Origin: Hysterangium stoloniferum
Taxonomy: Eukaryota; Basidiomycota; Agaricomycetes; Hysterangiales; Hysterangiaceae
Assembly: GCA_015178975.1 (NCBI GenBank)
Contig: WHVD01000021.1
Location: 310,001-374,000, forward strand
Reading direction: 5' to 3'
DNA length: 64,000 nucleotides
Below, piece by piece: positions 22,865 through 34,440 of the stretch. The stretch's first letter is position 1. Every line of letters starts with the position of its first letter. Position numbers and translations under genes: made by a program. The notes below the pieces were generated by a model. That model was not told the DNA's origin, made no database searches, and saw nothing but the letters and a program-made list of their open reading frames with translations.

Positions 22865-25150
22865 TAACCAAGTTGGTAAATGGGTTTTAATACCTCCCTG
22901 ATAACCCAATACTCATTCATAACACAAGCTTCTGGACCTATCCTGAGGGGTATGTGCTATGAGGCACTAGAAAAGAAAGCTGTGGGGCACACTCAACCTG
23001 GAAGCAATCCGGGATAGTTATGGCTCATTGTAGTCCCAGGTCCTTTTTCATTCTCAGGAACCTGACCTTCAAGCATCAGGCCTGATTATATGACATTATT
23101 TTCCCTTTGTCTCTTTGTTCCTCTGTTAAGTGACATAGCATGTTTTCAGGCAATGGCACTACTCCCTTGCTTAGATCTCTTTCAATAACATTGAGAAGTT
23201 GTTCTTTATTCCTTTTATCGTCGCAATGCTGTCCCACCTCCCATCAACAAGTCATGTAATATAATGTTACATCTCTCTCCTTATCTTACTTTGATGTCTT
23301 GTGTTATGGTATGTGGTTCTGAACTGATTTATTCTCTATGCTCATTATATGTTTTCTTCCAATTCATATGGTCTTTGTCAACCCACTCTCTACCTACTTG
23401 ACTTCAACTGGGACTTGGCATGGATTCAAATTTGGTCTGCAATACCTTTCTATCTCCCATCCCCGTTGTTTAGGTTTATTTCATTCTCCATTTACCACTT
23501 CGACCAGCACAGTCCACAGTATTATTTGTTATCTTCATGGGTCAGCAAGTCTCATTTTTTCAAGTCTCGATTGGCATTAGACATGATTGATTGGATTGAC
23601 TTGTAGTAATCCTGGAATCCACATTTATTTCACTGATCGTGTGGACCCAACAACGGGCAAAAGGCACCAGTTTGGGTTTCCAGTGCAGCCAGAAAATAGC
23701 AAATGGCTATGTCTGGCATTGCGTTGGGTCTCTTCCACCACTAATTCTGCGAGAATGGGACACTTCAGGTAAGAAAACCAATACAACAGAGATAACAAAA
23801 TGTTACTTACTTTTCACTATTAGGATAAACTGCAAGCCGGGGAATCACAGTATGTGACTCTCTATGTAGGTACTAAGTAACTTAGATAGAGTGGTGTAGA
23901 ATATAACCGGTGATATAGCTGGGCTTCCAGTTGAGGTTTCTACCCCTCAACTGGACTAACTATATACTGTACTAAGTGGTCTGTGCACTGGTCTGTAGGA
24001 CTAAATGCTCAGGAACTATCTAATAATAACTATCACATGATGTGAACCAGTTGAATCTATACCAGACACAAAATGAGATATGAGGTCATAGCTAATTGTA
24101 TATACTCATATTCTAACATTCACTAACATCCTCGAGGCCGTGGGAGACCTCCTTTCAACACGTCACAGGCCGTCAGTGCCTTTGGTTACCGGCCACATTC
24201 ACCGATCCGTCATCAAAAAATAACTTACCCCGATTTAATAGGTTCAAAGGCTTCAGTAACCGCTGCGTCTAGTCGACACGAAAGTGAAAATCGACTGAGG
24301 TATGGCATGTCGGTTCGTAAGTGGTCAAGTAGATTCGGAGACAATCAGATGCCGGAGATATTAGGAACGAATAAAAGTGATTAATGGCTGTAAAACATGA
24401 TTGACATAAGACTCGTTCTATAATTACGTGTACCATGCTACTCAGGCATTCCGACAGTATGGCTGAATACGCGTAAACCTGGAATATAACACTTCCCAAG
24501 AGCATTCAAATGTTTAAAAACACACACGGGGTATTCTAAAGGTCAGAATTGAACTATATACATATACTTCAAATGGAAGTGCCAGAAAATTCTACAAAAT
24601 ATAATTTCGTATATGTTAATACGAGCTCACCACAAGTAGACTGGCCGGACATGTCTTTCAAAAGTAAGTAGTAGTTGGCAATGGAGCGCGAACAATGAGC
24701 TCGGTAAGTTGGAGAACAGTCCCTAGGTCTAGTCATAGAGTAGCTGCACACTTAGTATATTCCCCCATTTATGTGCATCACTGATCAGCGGGGGAAAAGC
24801 ATGGGGCGACAGCAATCTACACAATGTAACTGGTGCGTATTTTCCCTATTACGAGTACGTTCGCCTCATGATCTCGAGAATTCTTTTTTTTCCATCGCAA
24901 CGTGCAAGGTTCGTACGGTATTTTCCAGCTGCACATTTATGATATGATTGCTTGTTGAATACAAGCGGCGGGCTGGCATGCATCAAAAAACCGCCTGAGG
25001 TGTGAGAGTGCGTGTGAGTGGGATGCTACACACCCCCTGGAGACCATATTTGACATGAAACGACAAGAAAAAAAAACTACAGTGGTAGCGACGTAGTGCA
25101 CCATTGCCATACAAGCTCTACTTTTGGTGTATATCAATTTCTCGTAACAC
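22865..25150 (+). pseudogene. Unrecognised relics of duplication copy A
   Basis: Contains an open stretch at about 23587-23772 with 'YFTDRVDPTTGKRHQFGFPV', also present in copy B (43770-43958) and copy C (55362-55607, minus). Copy A lacks the gypsy insertion found in C: the site reads CCCACTCTCTACCTACTTG at about 23380. The block 24272-24780 matches inverted copy 1. I cannot assign a family. Confidence 0.4.
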
Positions 25151-27349
25151 CACTTCGACTAAGCACCATAGTAAACCCAAAACGGGTACTCGGCGCATTG
25201 ACGTGTACGAGCGCCAATCCGTTTCCCAATCCACCAGGGTCAATATCCAGACCCGAAGCACCTGCTTTCGAATAGCACGGCTGGTCAGTCATATCCAGAG
25301 TATAAATGAATGTATGAGCGATAGATTGCTACATAGCACCAATGCAAACACCAACCCCGACATCGAGACCAGCACCCGCGCTGACACCAGTGCAGTCGAA
25401 GCCGTTTCTTCAGCCCTCCCAACTAGCGGAAGTTCATCCATCCGCATGAGGATAACAACACCCATGCACTGAGCGTCCTCCCTCGTATACGGGATAACAG
25501 TCATAACCATGACCACACATGCGAACGCGTCGAAGTCGACCTCGGACAAAAACCAGCAGGAGGAATGAGGAAATGATTTAGATGAAGACTGGTTGCAGTT
25601 GGTGCGATTCCGTTGTTTCTGTTTGTGTGGGTGTTTGGGCCGAGGGAGAGGAGGGAAAGGATGTTGGATGTTGTATACAATAGACCAGGTGTGTATGAAC
25701 ACGTCACCTTCGGTATTCAAATGATGGCGAGTTCATGTCACCAACAGGGCATCATCTAGATGACGATCTGACTAGACCACCACGACCTGATACCAAACTA
25801 CCAGCCAAACCTATATCCAACCCTGATGTTAAACTGCAGACCAACCCTCATCCAACACCCGATACCAGACCCCTCTAAAACCACCCATTGCACGACCCCA
25901 CACTTCCCAGATACGCCCCTCGTCCAATGGGCACTCATTACTGACGCAGGCAGCCAAGGGTCCCGTATCCATATCTACAAGTTCCACAACTGCCGTGCCC
26001 ACCCAGAGTACGAATACGAAGTCTTCAAAATGACCAATCCGGGGAGCAGCCTTTCGAAGTTTGCTGTAATCCTGAGGAGGCTGCGCGAAGCCTGGATGTC
26101 TTGATGGATGAGGCGATGAGGACTGTGCCTGAGAGATGAAAAAGTGCACGCCTGTGGCTGTCAAGGCGACGGCGGAGCTGAGGATGCTTGGTGCGAGCAA
26201 GAGTACTGAGGTTTTAGCGGCTGTGAAGATACGGCTGGAGTCAGCGTATCCGTTTCCGCTTTTGAAGGGGGACGGGGTTGTTATTATGGATGGGAAGGAT
26301 GAAGGTGTCGTGTTCCGTTTTTTATTGATTGTCATCCCCGCCATGTCTAAAGTTTCCATTTACAGGCATCTATGCATGGATAACGGCGAACTACCTCCTT
26401 GACACAATTCGCTCGAGTGCCTTAAAACAGGACTCGACGACCTATGCCGTCCTCGAACTCGGCGGCGCATCCACCCAGATCGTCTTCGAGCCCACCTTCA
26501 CCGAGCCAGGTGCCAAATTTGAAGAAGGCGACCATAAGTACCGCCTGGAGTTCAGCGGCCGCTCGTACGTTTTGTACCAGCACTCGTACCTTGGATATGG
26601 GCTCATGCAGACGAGGAAGAGCGTGCATCGACTGTTGGACTTTTTGCATTCGCGCGAGAAGGAGGCGGAATCTGAACATGTGGCGAATCCGTGTTTGGCA
26701 CAGGGCACTGAGCGGCGCGTGGAAATTGATGACGGGGTAGGGCCGCCGCGGAATATGACATTTGTCGGCGCGGATGTGGGGAGTTTCGAGGCGTGCAATA
26801 GGGTTATGCAGCTTGTTATGGCGAAGCATGAGTATGTCCATTTATATCTGCCCTTTTCCCCTCTGTGCCTTTGCCCCTACCTCTGCGTTTGCCTTCATCG
26901 CTGCCTTCTTTGACCATCTTCACCGCAGAATCTGCCACGTGAAACCCTGTTCCTTCAACGGTGTCTACCAACCCTCCCTTCTCTCAACATTCTCCGGACC
27001 CATCCTCCTCCTCTCCTACTTCTACGACCGGATCTCGCCCCTCCTCCCGCTCTCCACACAAACTCTCTCCATAGACACAATAACAGCCCTCGCACGCCAG
27101 ACTTGCGGAGGCCAGGGATCCTGGCTCGAGCACTGGGGCTCGAACGTGGAAGTCATGGAGGAACTCGAAGGAAGACCGGAATATTGTCTCGATTTGACGT
27201 TCATGCATGCGCTTTTGACGGTGGGGTATGAATTTGGGAGGGAGAGGGAGGTGCGGATTGCGAAGCAGGTGTAGGGCACGGAGATGGGGTGGTGTTTGGG
27301 GGCTACGATTGTGATGCTGGATATGACGAAGTTGGTCTGTGAGGTGTAA
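25151..27349 (+). pseudogene. GDA1/CD39 phosphatase pseudogene 2
   Basis: Second copy of the nucleoside diphosphatase with both introns at the same places. The start codon is lost (CACTTCGACT where copy 1 has ATGGCTTCGACT). There are single-base deletions at about 25705, 26063 and 26130, and a GAG to TAG nonsense change near 27272. The first three frameshifts are shared with pseudogene 3. The exon 2 and exon 3 frames are otherwise long and open, and the apyrase 'LELGGASTQIVFEP' region is intact, so decay is recent. Downstream to 27960 matches the 3' flank of copy 1. Confidence 0.92.
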
Positions 27350-28120
27350 GGTGTGTGGGATTGGAAAGTAAACTATACAGCACTGTCTTCACACCACATC
27401 AGTGCCTGTCCAACTCATCCAGTGATGTGACCCCCTTTTCCTCTTTTTGTCCACACATGTTCTCCCGCCTTCTCGCAGAGGTGGTGTTCACTTTAATGAA
27501 TATTCGTGCCTTCAGGTTTTAGAGTATAATTTTTGCTCTAGTTTTGTGTGTTGTGGGTTTATATATATATTTAGAGATTATTTAGTGGAGTTGTGACATA
27601 TCGTTCTGGGTCGAAGAGGTTGACCTTTCTGGCGACATTCGAATAATATGCTCGTTGCTGATTTACTCCGAATAATACCATATATCTTGTTATCAACTCT
27701 AATAGGTAGCTTTCAAGTCACTTACATATAATACTAAACCAACATGAATTACCCAGATTGGCCAGTACGCAGCCACACCCGCGGAGCAAGTCACCAATAA
27801 TACTAAAGTTCATTACTTCCTCGTCGATATGTTTGTATGCGGTTCGGGTGGCGCGGCCTCAGACAGTGGCTGAACCAAGCCACCACGTTTATGTATAATG
27901 TATTCGCTCAACATCAATAAAGAATCCCAAGGGCTATACCGTTGAACTCTCGTTATGTGGCCGTCTCTATTGTAGTTATTTCATGGCAAACTGGTTACCG
28001 TGAAATCTGTTAGTTACGCTGGGCGTGGAGATGCCTCCTCAGCATCATAAAACACAGACCAGCCCTTCCCTCTCTCATTTATCAAACGCTTCAAATACCC
28101 TTCCCTTTCTTTAGTAAGTT

Positions 28121-30250
28121 TTACGCGGTCCACTGAATCCGACCGTAATTCCTGACATCCATCACCCAAACCTTGTCAACTGTCAAGGTGATCATCTCGA
28201 TCAGCGCCTCTATCCCTAAAATATCCGGTGTTGGAACGACGGGCTTAGCATTTCGATCCACACAAATATATGAATACGCGCACAATCCATCGCGACCCGC
28301 TCGTCCCTCTTGCTGGATGTAGTCAATCGGGTTGAACGGTAAACCGTTGTGAATCACGACACGCACACCAGGGACATTGATCCCTTGACCGAATCCTGTC
28401 GTCGCTACCACACCTTACACTTCACCATTAACAAACTGGGACAGAATATGCTTTTTCTTCTCCGCCGTCAAAATGTTATCGAAAAATGGCACTTTGATAA
28501 TTTATTCCATTTCTTGCGTCTTGGATATCGAGCGTGTAGATGCGATGAAAAATCAGAACCGCAGTGATCCTCGCTTGGTCGCACGCCTTCGATGACTCGA
28601 GTAAGCGTGGTCGGATTTTGATATTCTTCCGCACACTGGAGCATCTAATAATTTGAAATGGACGCCAAATGCCAAGTGTCCTTTCAATAATAGAAGTTGT
28701 CGTTGGGGGAATAGAGGCCGATATCAAGACGAATTGTGTCGGAATAAGGAACAGGGGAGCGATAGCTGTGACATTTCGGAAGTGACCTGACGTTGATACT
28801 AAGGTAGGCGTCACTTTAATTCAGCACCTTATGTAATCATATTACTAAGCGCCAAGAGCGGCCAAATTTGCGAATCAAATTTTTGAAAAATTTATTATGA
28901 AGTCAAAAAATGAATTGGAGTCACTATAATGGTACAGGCATATTAATTTGAGCTTGCCATACTTGTGCAAGCATGATTGGAGGTAATGTACAATGGCCAT
29001 GGTATCTTTTCATCTGGGACATCCTTGATTGTCACTGAGGGCTTTTGTTGTGCCTTGGATCCAAGGTTTTTGATGCAAGATTGTGCAGCTTTAGACTTCT
29101 GAGGCATGGTAGTAGAACTGTGCAACCACACATTTGCCACTGCACTGCTTATGTAATGTGGCCTGTGATCAAGTGCACAGCTTACTGCACAAGTACATGT
29201 GTAGCTATACCCTCTTTTTCTTAGGAGAATTTTTATGTAAGTAAGATAAGTACATATATTTGAATTTAATACAGTTTTCTTTCCCAATTTTAGGCCCTTA
29301 AAACAAGGCTGCCCAATATATCACGTGATGATTATGTAAGTGGCCAATACTGACACTTGCGAAATTTTAAAAATCTCAGAATCACATGGAAACGAGTTTT
29401 TAAGCATTCAGAGACTCAAAAAAAAAGTTAAAATTTGTAAGTCCTACTACTTGGCAAGGGTGAATTATTTTTCAAGTTTTAAACCTGAGAACTGGAGGAA
29501 TAGATCCCAACTCCACTTCCCTGGACTTTAATTACAGATTATCTATGTTGTGGAAGCACAGAAAGGAGTGCGAGTAGGTCACTTTTTTGCTTACATAAAC
29601 AGGTGCTGAACTAAAGTGACGCCTACCTTATATATCCTTCAATTACTATGCGTGCCAGTTTCCCCAGTTACACATCCGATTCACATAACACGTGAAATTA
29701 TTGTGATACGAGCGTTGAAGAACATAGGCGCTGAAACGTGTGGGGCCGTGTGTATGATACAAGTGGGGCCGTACGCATGATGTTATGAATGATGTTATGT
29801 ATGATGTGTCGATCCACCTAAGTGGATAAAACTCTATCCACATGTACAATATATATACACATGAGAATTAGCGTAACAAAATACAACTCAATTTTACACT
29901 CGTTCATCTTTAGAAATCAGGGACCACATATGTGTTTCAGTGCTACAAAAACAAGTGACGGGATTGGTGTCTGATTGTTGATGTTCCACTCTTGATAATC
30001 CATCCGATACTTGTTGCAGTTACATTTGAGATCCTCGAGTAATCCACGGAAAGGAACGACCATGATAGTCATAAAGAACCTCAAATGTTACAGCGGGGAG
30101 CATCCAGAGAAGTGATTTCCCCGTTCCAGTTCCACATAAATTTCCTGCATGTAATCGGATAGGTCGCAGTGCCTGAGCTTGCGCCGGCGACGTATTGCAA
30201 TCATTCTTTCCCTACCACTCATATATTTCCCTTGAACAAGCCTAATGGAG
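28121..30250 (-). pseudogene. RecQ-like DEAD-box helicase pseudogene, split by a transposon
   Basis: Minus-strand fragments of a superfamily 2 helicase. 28121-28411 has '[19 protein letters not shown]' and '[10 protein letters not shown]' (helicase motifs V and VI). 28476-28800 has a decayed 'FVLISASIPPTT' (motif III, usually SAT). Beyond the inserted element, about 29940-30110 has 'MVVPFRGLLEDL' and 'NQTPIPSLVFVALKH' (motif Ia/Ib region). Stops and frameshifts occur between and inside the blocks. Basidiomycete genomes carry many RecQ-like relatives, some near telomeres, but nothing here shows telomeric location. Confidence 0.8.
28802..29628. mobile_element. Non-autonomous TIR DNA transposon (827 bp), TA target site
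   Basis: Terminal inverted repeats of 28 bp with one mismatch (28802-28829 and 29601-29628) begin AGGTAGGCGTCACTTTA. They are flanked by TA at 28800-28801 and 29629-29630, pointing to a Tc1/mariner/pogo-type element. A minus ORF (28943-29287) includes a basic 'MPQKSKAAQSCIKNLGSKAQ' stretch that might be a transposase N-terminus relic. It disrupts the helicase relic. Confidence 0.85.
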
Positions 30251-30793
30251 AATTCAGAAACAGATCCTGAAATGTGGGCAGTATTTATAGGTAAGTAATA
30301 TCTTATTAAGTCTATATGAATTTCCATGAACTATTCACATTATTCACAATTATTTTACTTGGGAATTCCAGCCTTTCAAAAGTCCAAGAGTGCTTTTGGT
30401 CATTCCCACACATCCAATAAAGATATATCTTGTATTATTTCCTATTTTCTAATGCATATAATCATATACTAACATATCTCTATGCTGAAGCTGCTCACAG
30501 CCCAAACCAGACCAAAATGTCTGCCCCTGCATCATCAGTGACCAAGTGCACAATTTACCACCAAAAGGGGACGAAAGCAGACCCCAATGGTTCATGCACA
30601 CCTCCCATGCTGTATCCACAAAGATCTACAACCATTTTTACTTTATATTATTAGTCAAAGCGCCATAAAACCATTAAAGACATTACACTAGTATTTCTCC
30701 TCACTGTATAACCCATCTCAAGCCTACTTTTGTCATTCAATATAGCCCATAACAACTACCTAAAAGATACAGATATTTATATGTCAGATTATA
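30251..30793. other. AT-rich spacer
   Basis: Between the helicase relic and the composite LTR. No convincing gene; a 74-residue plus ORF at 30430 has no recognised content. Confidence 0.4.
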
Positions 30794-30798
30794 GCTGT

Positions 30799-32423
30799 TG
30801 TTATGACCAGACAATCCCGCCGGACTCCAGGCACTAACTCGTACACACCCACACCCTATACACACCAAATGTCAGTCTATAGGATTTCCCACCCAGACTC
30901 TGTTTGTCAGACTCGTTTACGTTCAACCTCATTATAACACATATCAGTTACCGGACTTCCCCTGGACTCCATCTCTGTCTATGTCTGTCTTTGTCCCACG
31001 CATCAGTCACTAGACTCCACTCAGAATGCCGTCATTGCTCTAACTGAGCCCCATTCCCGTTTTAGTCAAATGACCTGTCACGATTAGGACTCTGCTCCCA
31101 CTCCATTTCCCGTTATGGGTTATGATTTGTCACGATTCAGACTCCGTGTTAGGATACACACACAGGCCGGGTTTCCGAAAGAAACCCGTGGGATATCCGG
31201 TAGGACTTGGCTTCAGCTTATAGGCTGCGCCCTCGCTAGATTGTGTTGTCCAATTTCAAACAGGCGGATGGGGATCCTGGGGAGTCCGGGCAGGGTTCGT
31301 GGGTCGTAGGTCATAATTCGGAGGTCATGGGTCGTGAGTCGAGATGGTTGAGAGAGATAGATGCGCCGGAGCCCATGGGCTCCGACTAGCGTGAGCGGTC
31401 TGATGAGAGTAGGGTTTTTGAGAGGGAAATGTTATTAGATTACTGGGGGAATCTAAGCTAATTTTCTGACTGGATTGTATGTACAACATCTGCCAGTTTA
31501 TATAGACCATGGAGTGAATGACATACTAATCCAGTAATGATGAAAATGAAACTAACAAAACATAAATGGGAATAGTAAACACCAAATTTGGTGTTAGGAA
31601 CGGAACGGAGCAGAGTCCGAATTGTGACAAAGCATAACCCATAACGGGAAATGGAGCAGGAGCAGAGTCCTAATCGTGACAGGTCATTTGACTAAAATGG
31701 GAACAGGGCTCGATTAGAGTGGTGATGGGATTCTGAGTGGGATCCAGTGACTGATGCGTGGGACAAAGATGGACATAGACAGAGATGGAGTCTGGGGGAA
31801 GTCCAGTGACTGATATGTGTCGTAATGAGGTCAAACGTAACAAGTCTTGACGTAATGGAGTCTGGGCGGGAAATCCTATAAACAGACGATTGGTGCTTGT
31901 AGTGCGTGGGGGTGTATGGGTTAGTGCCCGGAGTCCAGTGGGATTGTCTGGTCGTAACACTCCGCTCCATTCCGTCCTGTTCCTAACACCAAACTTGGTG
32001 TTTACTATTCCCGTTTTATGTTTTGCTCATCTCATTTCATTATTACTGGATTCGGTATGACATTTGCTCCACAGTCTATTTAAACTGGCAGATGTTGTAC
32101 ATACAATCCAGTCAGAAAATTAGCTTAGATTCCCCCCAGTAATCTAATACATTTTCCGCTCTAAACCCTTACTTGAATCACACCGCTCACACTAGTCGGA
32201 GCCCACAGGCTCCGGCACATCTATCTCTCTCACCAATCTCGACTCACCTCTGACCTCTGACCCCTTGACCCATGACCCCACCCAGACTCCCCGGGTTTCC
32301 CGTCCGTCCATCTGAAATTGGACAACACGATCTCGTGAGGGCGCAGCCTATAAGCTGAAGCCAAGTCCTACCAGATATCCTGCGGGTTTCTCTGGAAACC
32401 CACCCTGTGTGTGTATCCTAACA
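30799..32423 (+). mobile_element. Solo LTR, family LTR-II, interrupted by a nested LTR; TSD GCTGT
   Basis: Outer LTR begins TGTTATGACCAGACAATCCC and ends GTATCCTAACA, with GCTGT at 30794-30798 and 32424-32428. Removing the nested copy leaves about 807 bp, matching 46840-47642. The same LTR family flanks the chromovirus at 55769-60000, so this solo LTR derives from that element type. Confidence 0.95.
31147..31959 (-). mobile_element. Nested LTR-II in inverted orientation, TSD CTCCG
   Basis: An 813-bp LTR-II copy, on the plus strand TGTTAGGATACACAC...GTCGTAACA. It is inserted in opposite orientation inside another LTR-II and flanked by CTCCG at 31142-31146 and 31960-31964. Confidence 0.95.
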
Positions 32424-33754
32424 GCTGTGCTGAATGGCATCTCATAGGGCAAGGGGAAGAAACCTTAGCAATCATCATGTCCTTCATCGAAGCTCACACA
32501 TGTTACAGTAGTACATTCTCAATAATTATTGACATTATTGATTTTGCTTAAACACTGCTGATAGCTCACTGTTCCCAATTCTACTCGAAGGAAAGAAAGC
32601 AAAAGCAATGGCCAGTGTATTCCTTAAGTCAGTCCATGTTTATAATACTCACAATTGAACAGGTGCCCTCATGAAAGGTTGTTGGTATCAACCTCACTTC
32701 AGTCAGTAACAGACAGGACAAGAGTTCCTCTGTTGTAGATGGTAGAAGATAGAATGTACAATCTGTTTGACGACTTCTTGTGTAAGAGTTGAGCCAATAT
32801 ATACCTACAGGTGGAACAATAGTATTGCGAGAACAAAGGAATAGAACAATAAAGAATAGAACAATATAAATGGGTGAACAACGGAAAATAAGGTTTCTGA
32901 TGAAGGATCTCGATCGGGATGGAGAAAGCGATCGGAGAGGCAATCTGTGGAGTGATGGCTGTAGGCCAATGTAAGCGTATGTGGTAATGCGACCAGGATT
33001 ACACCTCACCAGCATTTTCTACCAGCGGTGCAAATGAAGGACGGTGATTTTAAGATTATTATGATTATTCGAAGATTATTTTAATATATTTGGCTATAGT
33101 CATTGAAATGACATCATTCAAAGCTGCCGCTTGAGTCTCGCACCCCTTATCGTACATCCAATGCTGACAATCTCGATTCCCTGCAACACCTCACCCCCCC
33201 GTTCCCCACCGAAATTTCTCTTTCGTTTTCGTTTCTGCTGGTACGCAATGTCTCGGAGTATTTGCTTCTACCGTCGTCTTCGTTTCCTTATACAGACAAC
33301 ATCAAGTTTTCAAACTACTGTCACTTGCTATCGCTTACGTTTCGCAGTGAGGTATTTGTTGTTCTTTTCCTTCTCAGTGGTTCAGTGAACCAATTAATCT
33401 GGACTGATTGGCGATAAATATATCTCTATTCCACTGTGTATGTACCATTCGGAACTGTAGATGAAAGGCTCTCTGGCACAGAATATAATATATTTTCAAG
33501 CTGATATGGATCTACTTTTAAACATGTAAAAAGTCTGATATATAACCAGTGCTAATTTGCACTGGTTGCGACATTTTTTCGCAGTAGCACCAGTGCTTTT
33601 TGCATTTTTCAAAAAGACCGGCGCTGAACTATTTTTTTTTTCAAAAGCACTGATAATCAATGCGATAGGACTTTTCACCAGTACGTAAGGACCTATTCTC
33701 AGCATCCGAGGGCTTTCAAATAAGTCCGTTTCCTTACAGTGGGAACCCTTACAC
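32424..33754. other. Unassigned region before copy B
   Basis: About 1.3 kb. Short ORFs (e.g. 32629-33015 minus, 33131-33388 plus) show no recognised motif. AT-rich around 33040-33100. No repeat seen elsewhere in the window. Confidence 0.4.
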
Positions 33755-33822
33755 TGCCGTACACAACTTTTGTTCCCGGCTTCCATCTTCGCAATCGACA
33801 TCCAACGTCCACGTTCATCGCA

Positions 33823-34242
33823 ATGCCTGGGACTCTCGGTCGCCCCTGTGCTGCTTCTTCACATGCCAACCCTTCCGATGTTTCTCTCTCTGCCAATTCC
33901 CATTCACCCGGCTTGGCTGTCGAGGTCGCTGCCGTTGTCACTGCACCTTCAGCTTCACTGGTGGTTGAGCGATCCTCCGGAATTGGACTAGAAGAACCCA
34001 AGTATAGTCCACAACCAAACACCATGGAATATGCCAAGCGATATTGGGCTCAGCACTTGTATTTGGCAGTCAATGACGCGGGGGAAAATTGGGTGAAGTT
34101 GGGAAATATTCAATTACCTACCTCATCAGAAGCATTCCCAGAGGACTTTTTGGGTTTGGTATATGTCGTCCGTTGTATATGTCATGCAGGGTGGGCTTTG
34201 ATGAAGGTATGGAGCAATCTGCCCTGTTGGAACGATCATTGA
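33823..34242 (+). pseudogene. Unrecognised exon relic upstream of minisatellite (copy B)
   Basis: A 139-residue plus frame starting 'MPGTLGRPCAASSHANPSD' and continuing through 'EYAKRYWAQHLYLAVNDAG' and 'FPEDFLGLVYVV'. The first 41 residues match 17057-17176. A TTTTAG and GAGGTAAGT pair at about 34388-34397 could be a splice acceptor and donor, which would put the following array inside an intron. No family recognised and no intact gene could be built. Confidence 0.5.
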
Positions 34243-34440
34243 TGGAAATTATTAAGTTCCATACAAAAGGCCACATAGAACAACCAGGACATATGCTGGG
34301 CCAGTTACAACACTTGATCAATATGGGGAAGGTCTGTCCCACGCATCAGTACTAAAACATTGAAGGTTCTTTGGTCTGATTGCATTTTAGGAGGTAAGTC
34401 ATTGTTCCCTTGATGCTCTAGCACTACGCTGATTGGCCTG

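Larger units (their letters stand above)
16979..27960 (+). repeat. Segmental duplication, copy A
   Basis: Parallel to copy B (33755-55280). Order: exon relic (17057), 67-bp minisatellite, conserved flank (18367-19036), unknown relics, GDA1 pseudogene 2 and its 3' flank. The part 21290-23745 also matches copy C (60480-61080 and 55355-55720) in inverted orientation. Solo LTRs at 19037, 20296 and 22137 are absent from the matching points of copy B. Confidence 0.85.
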
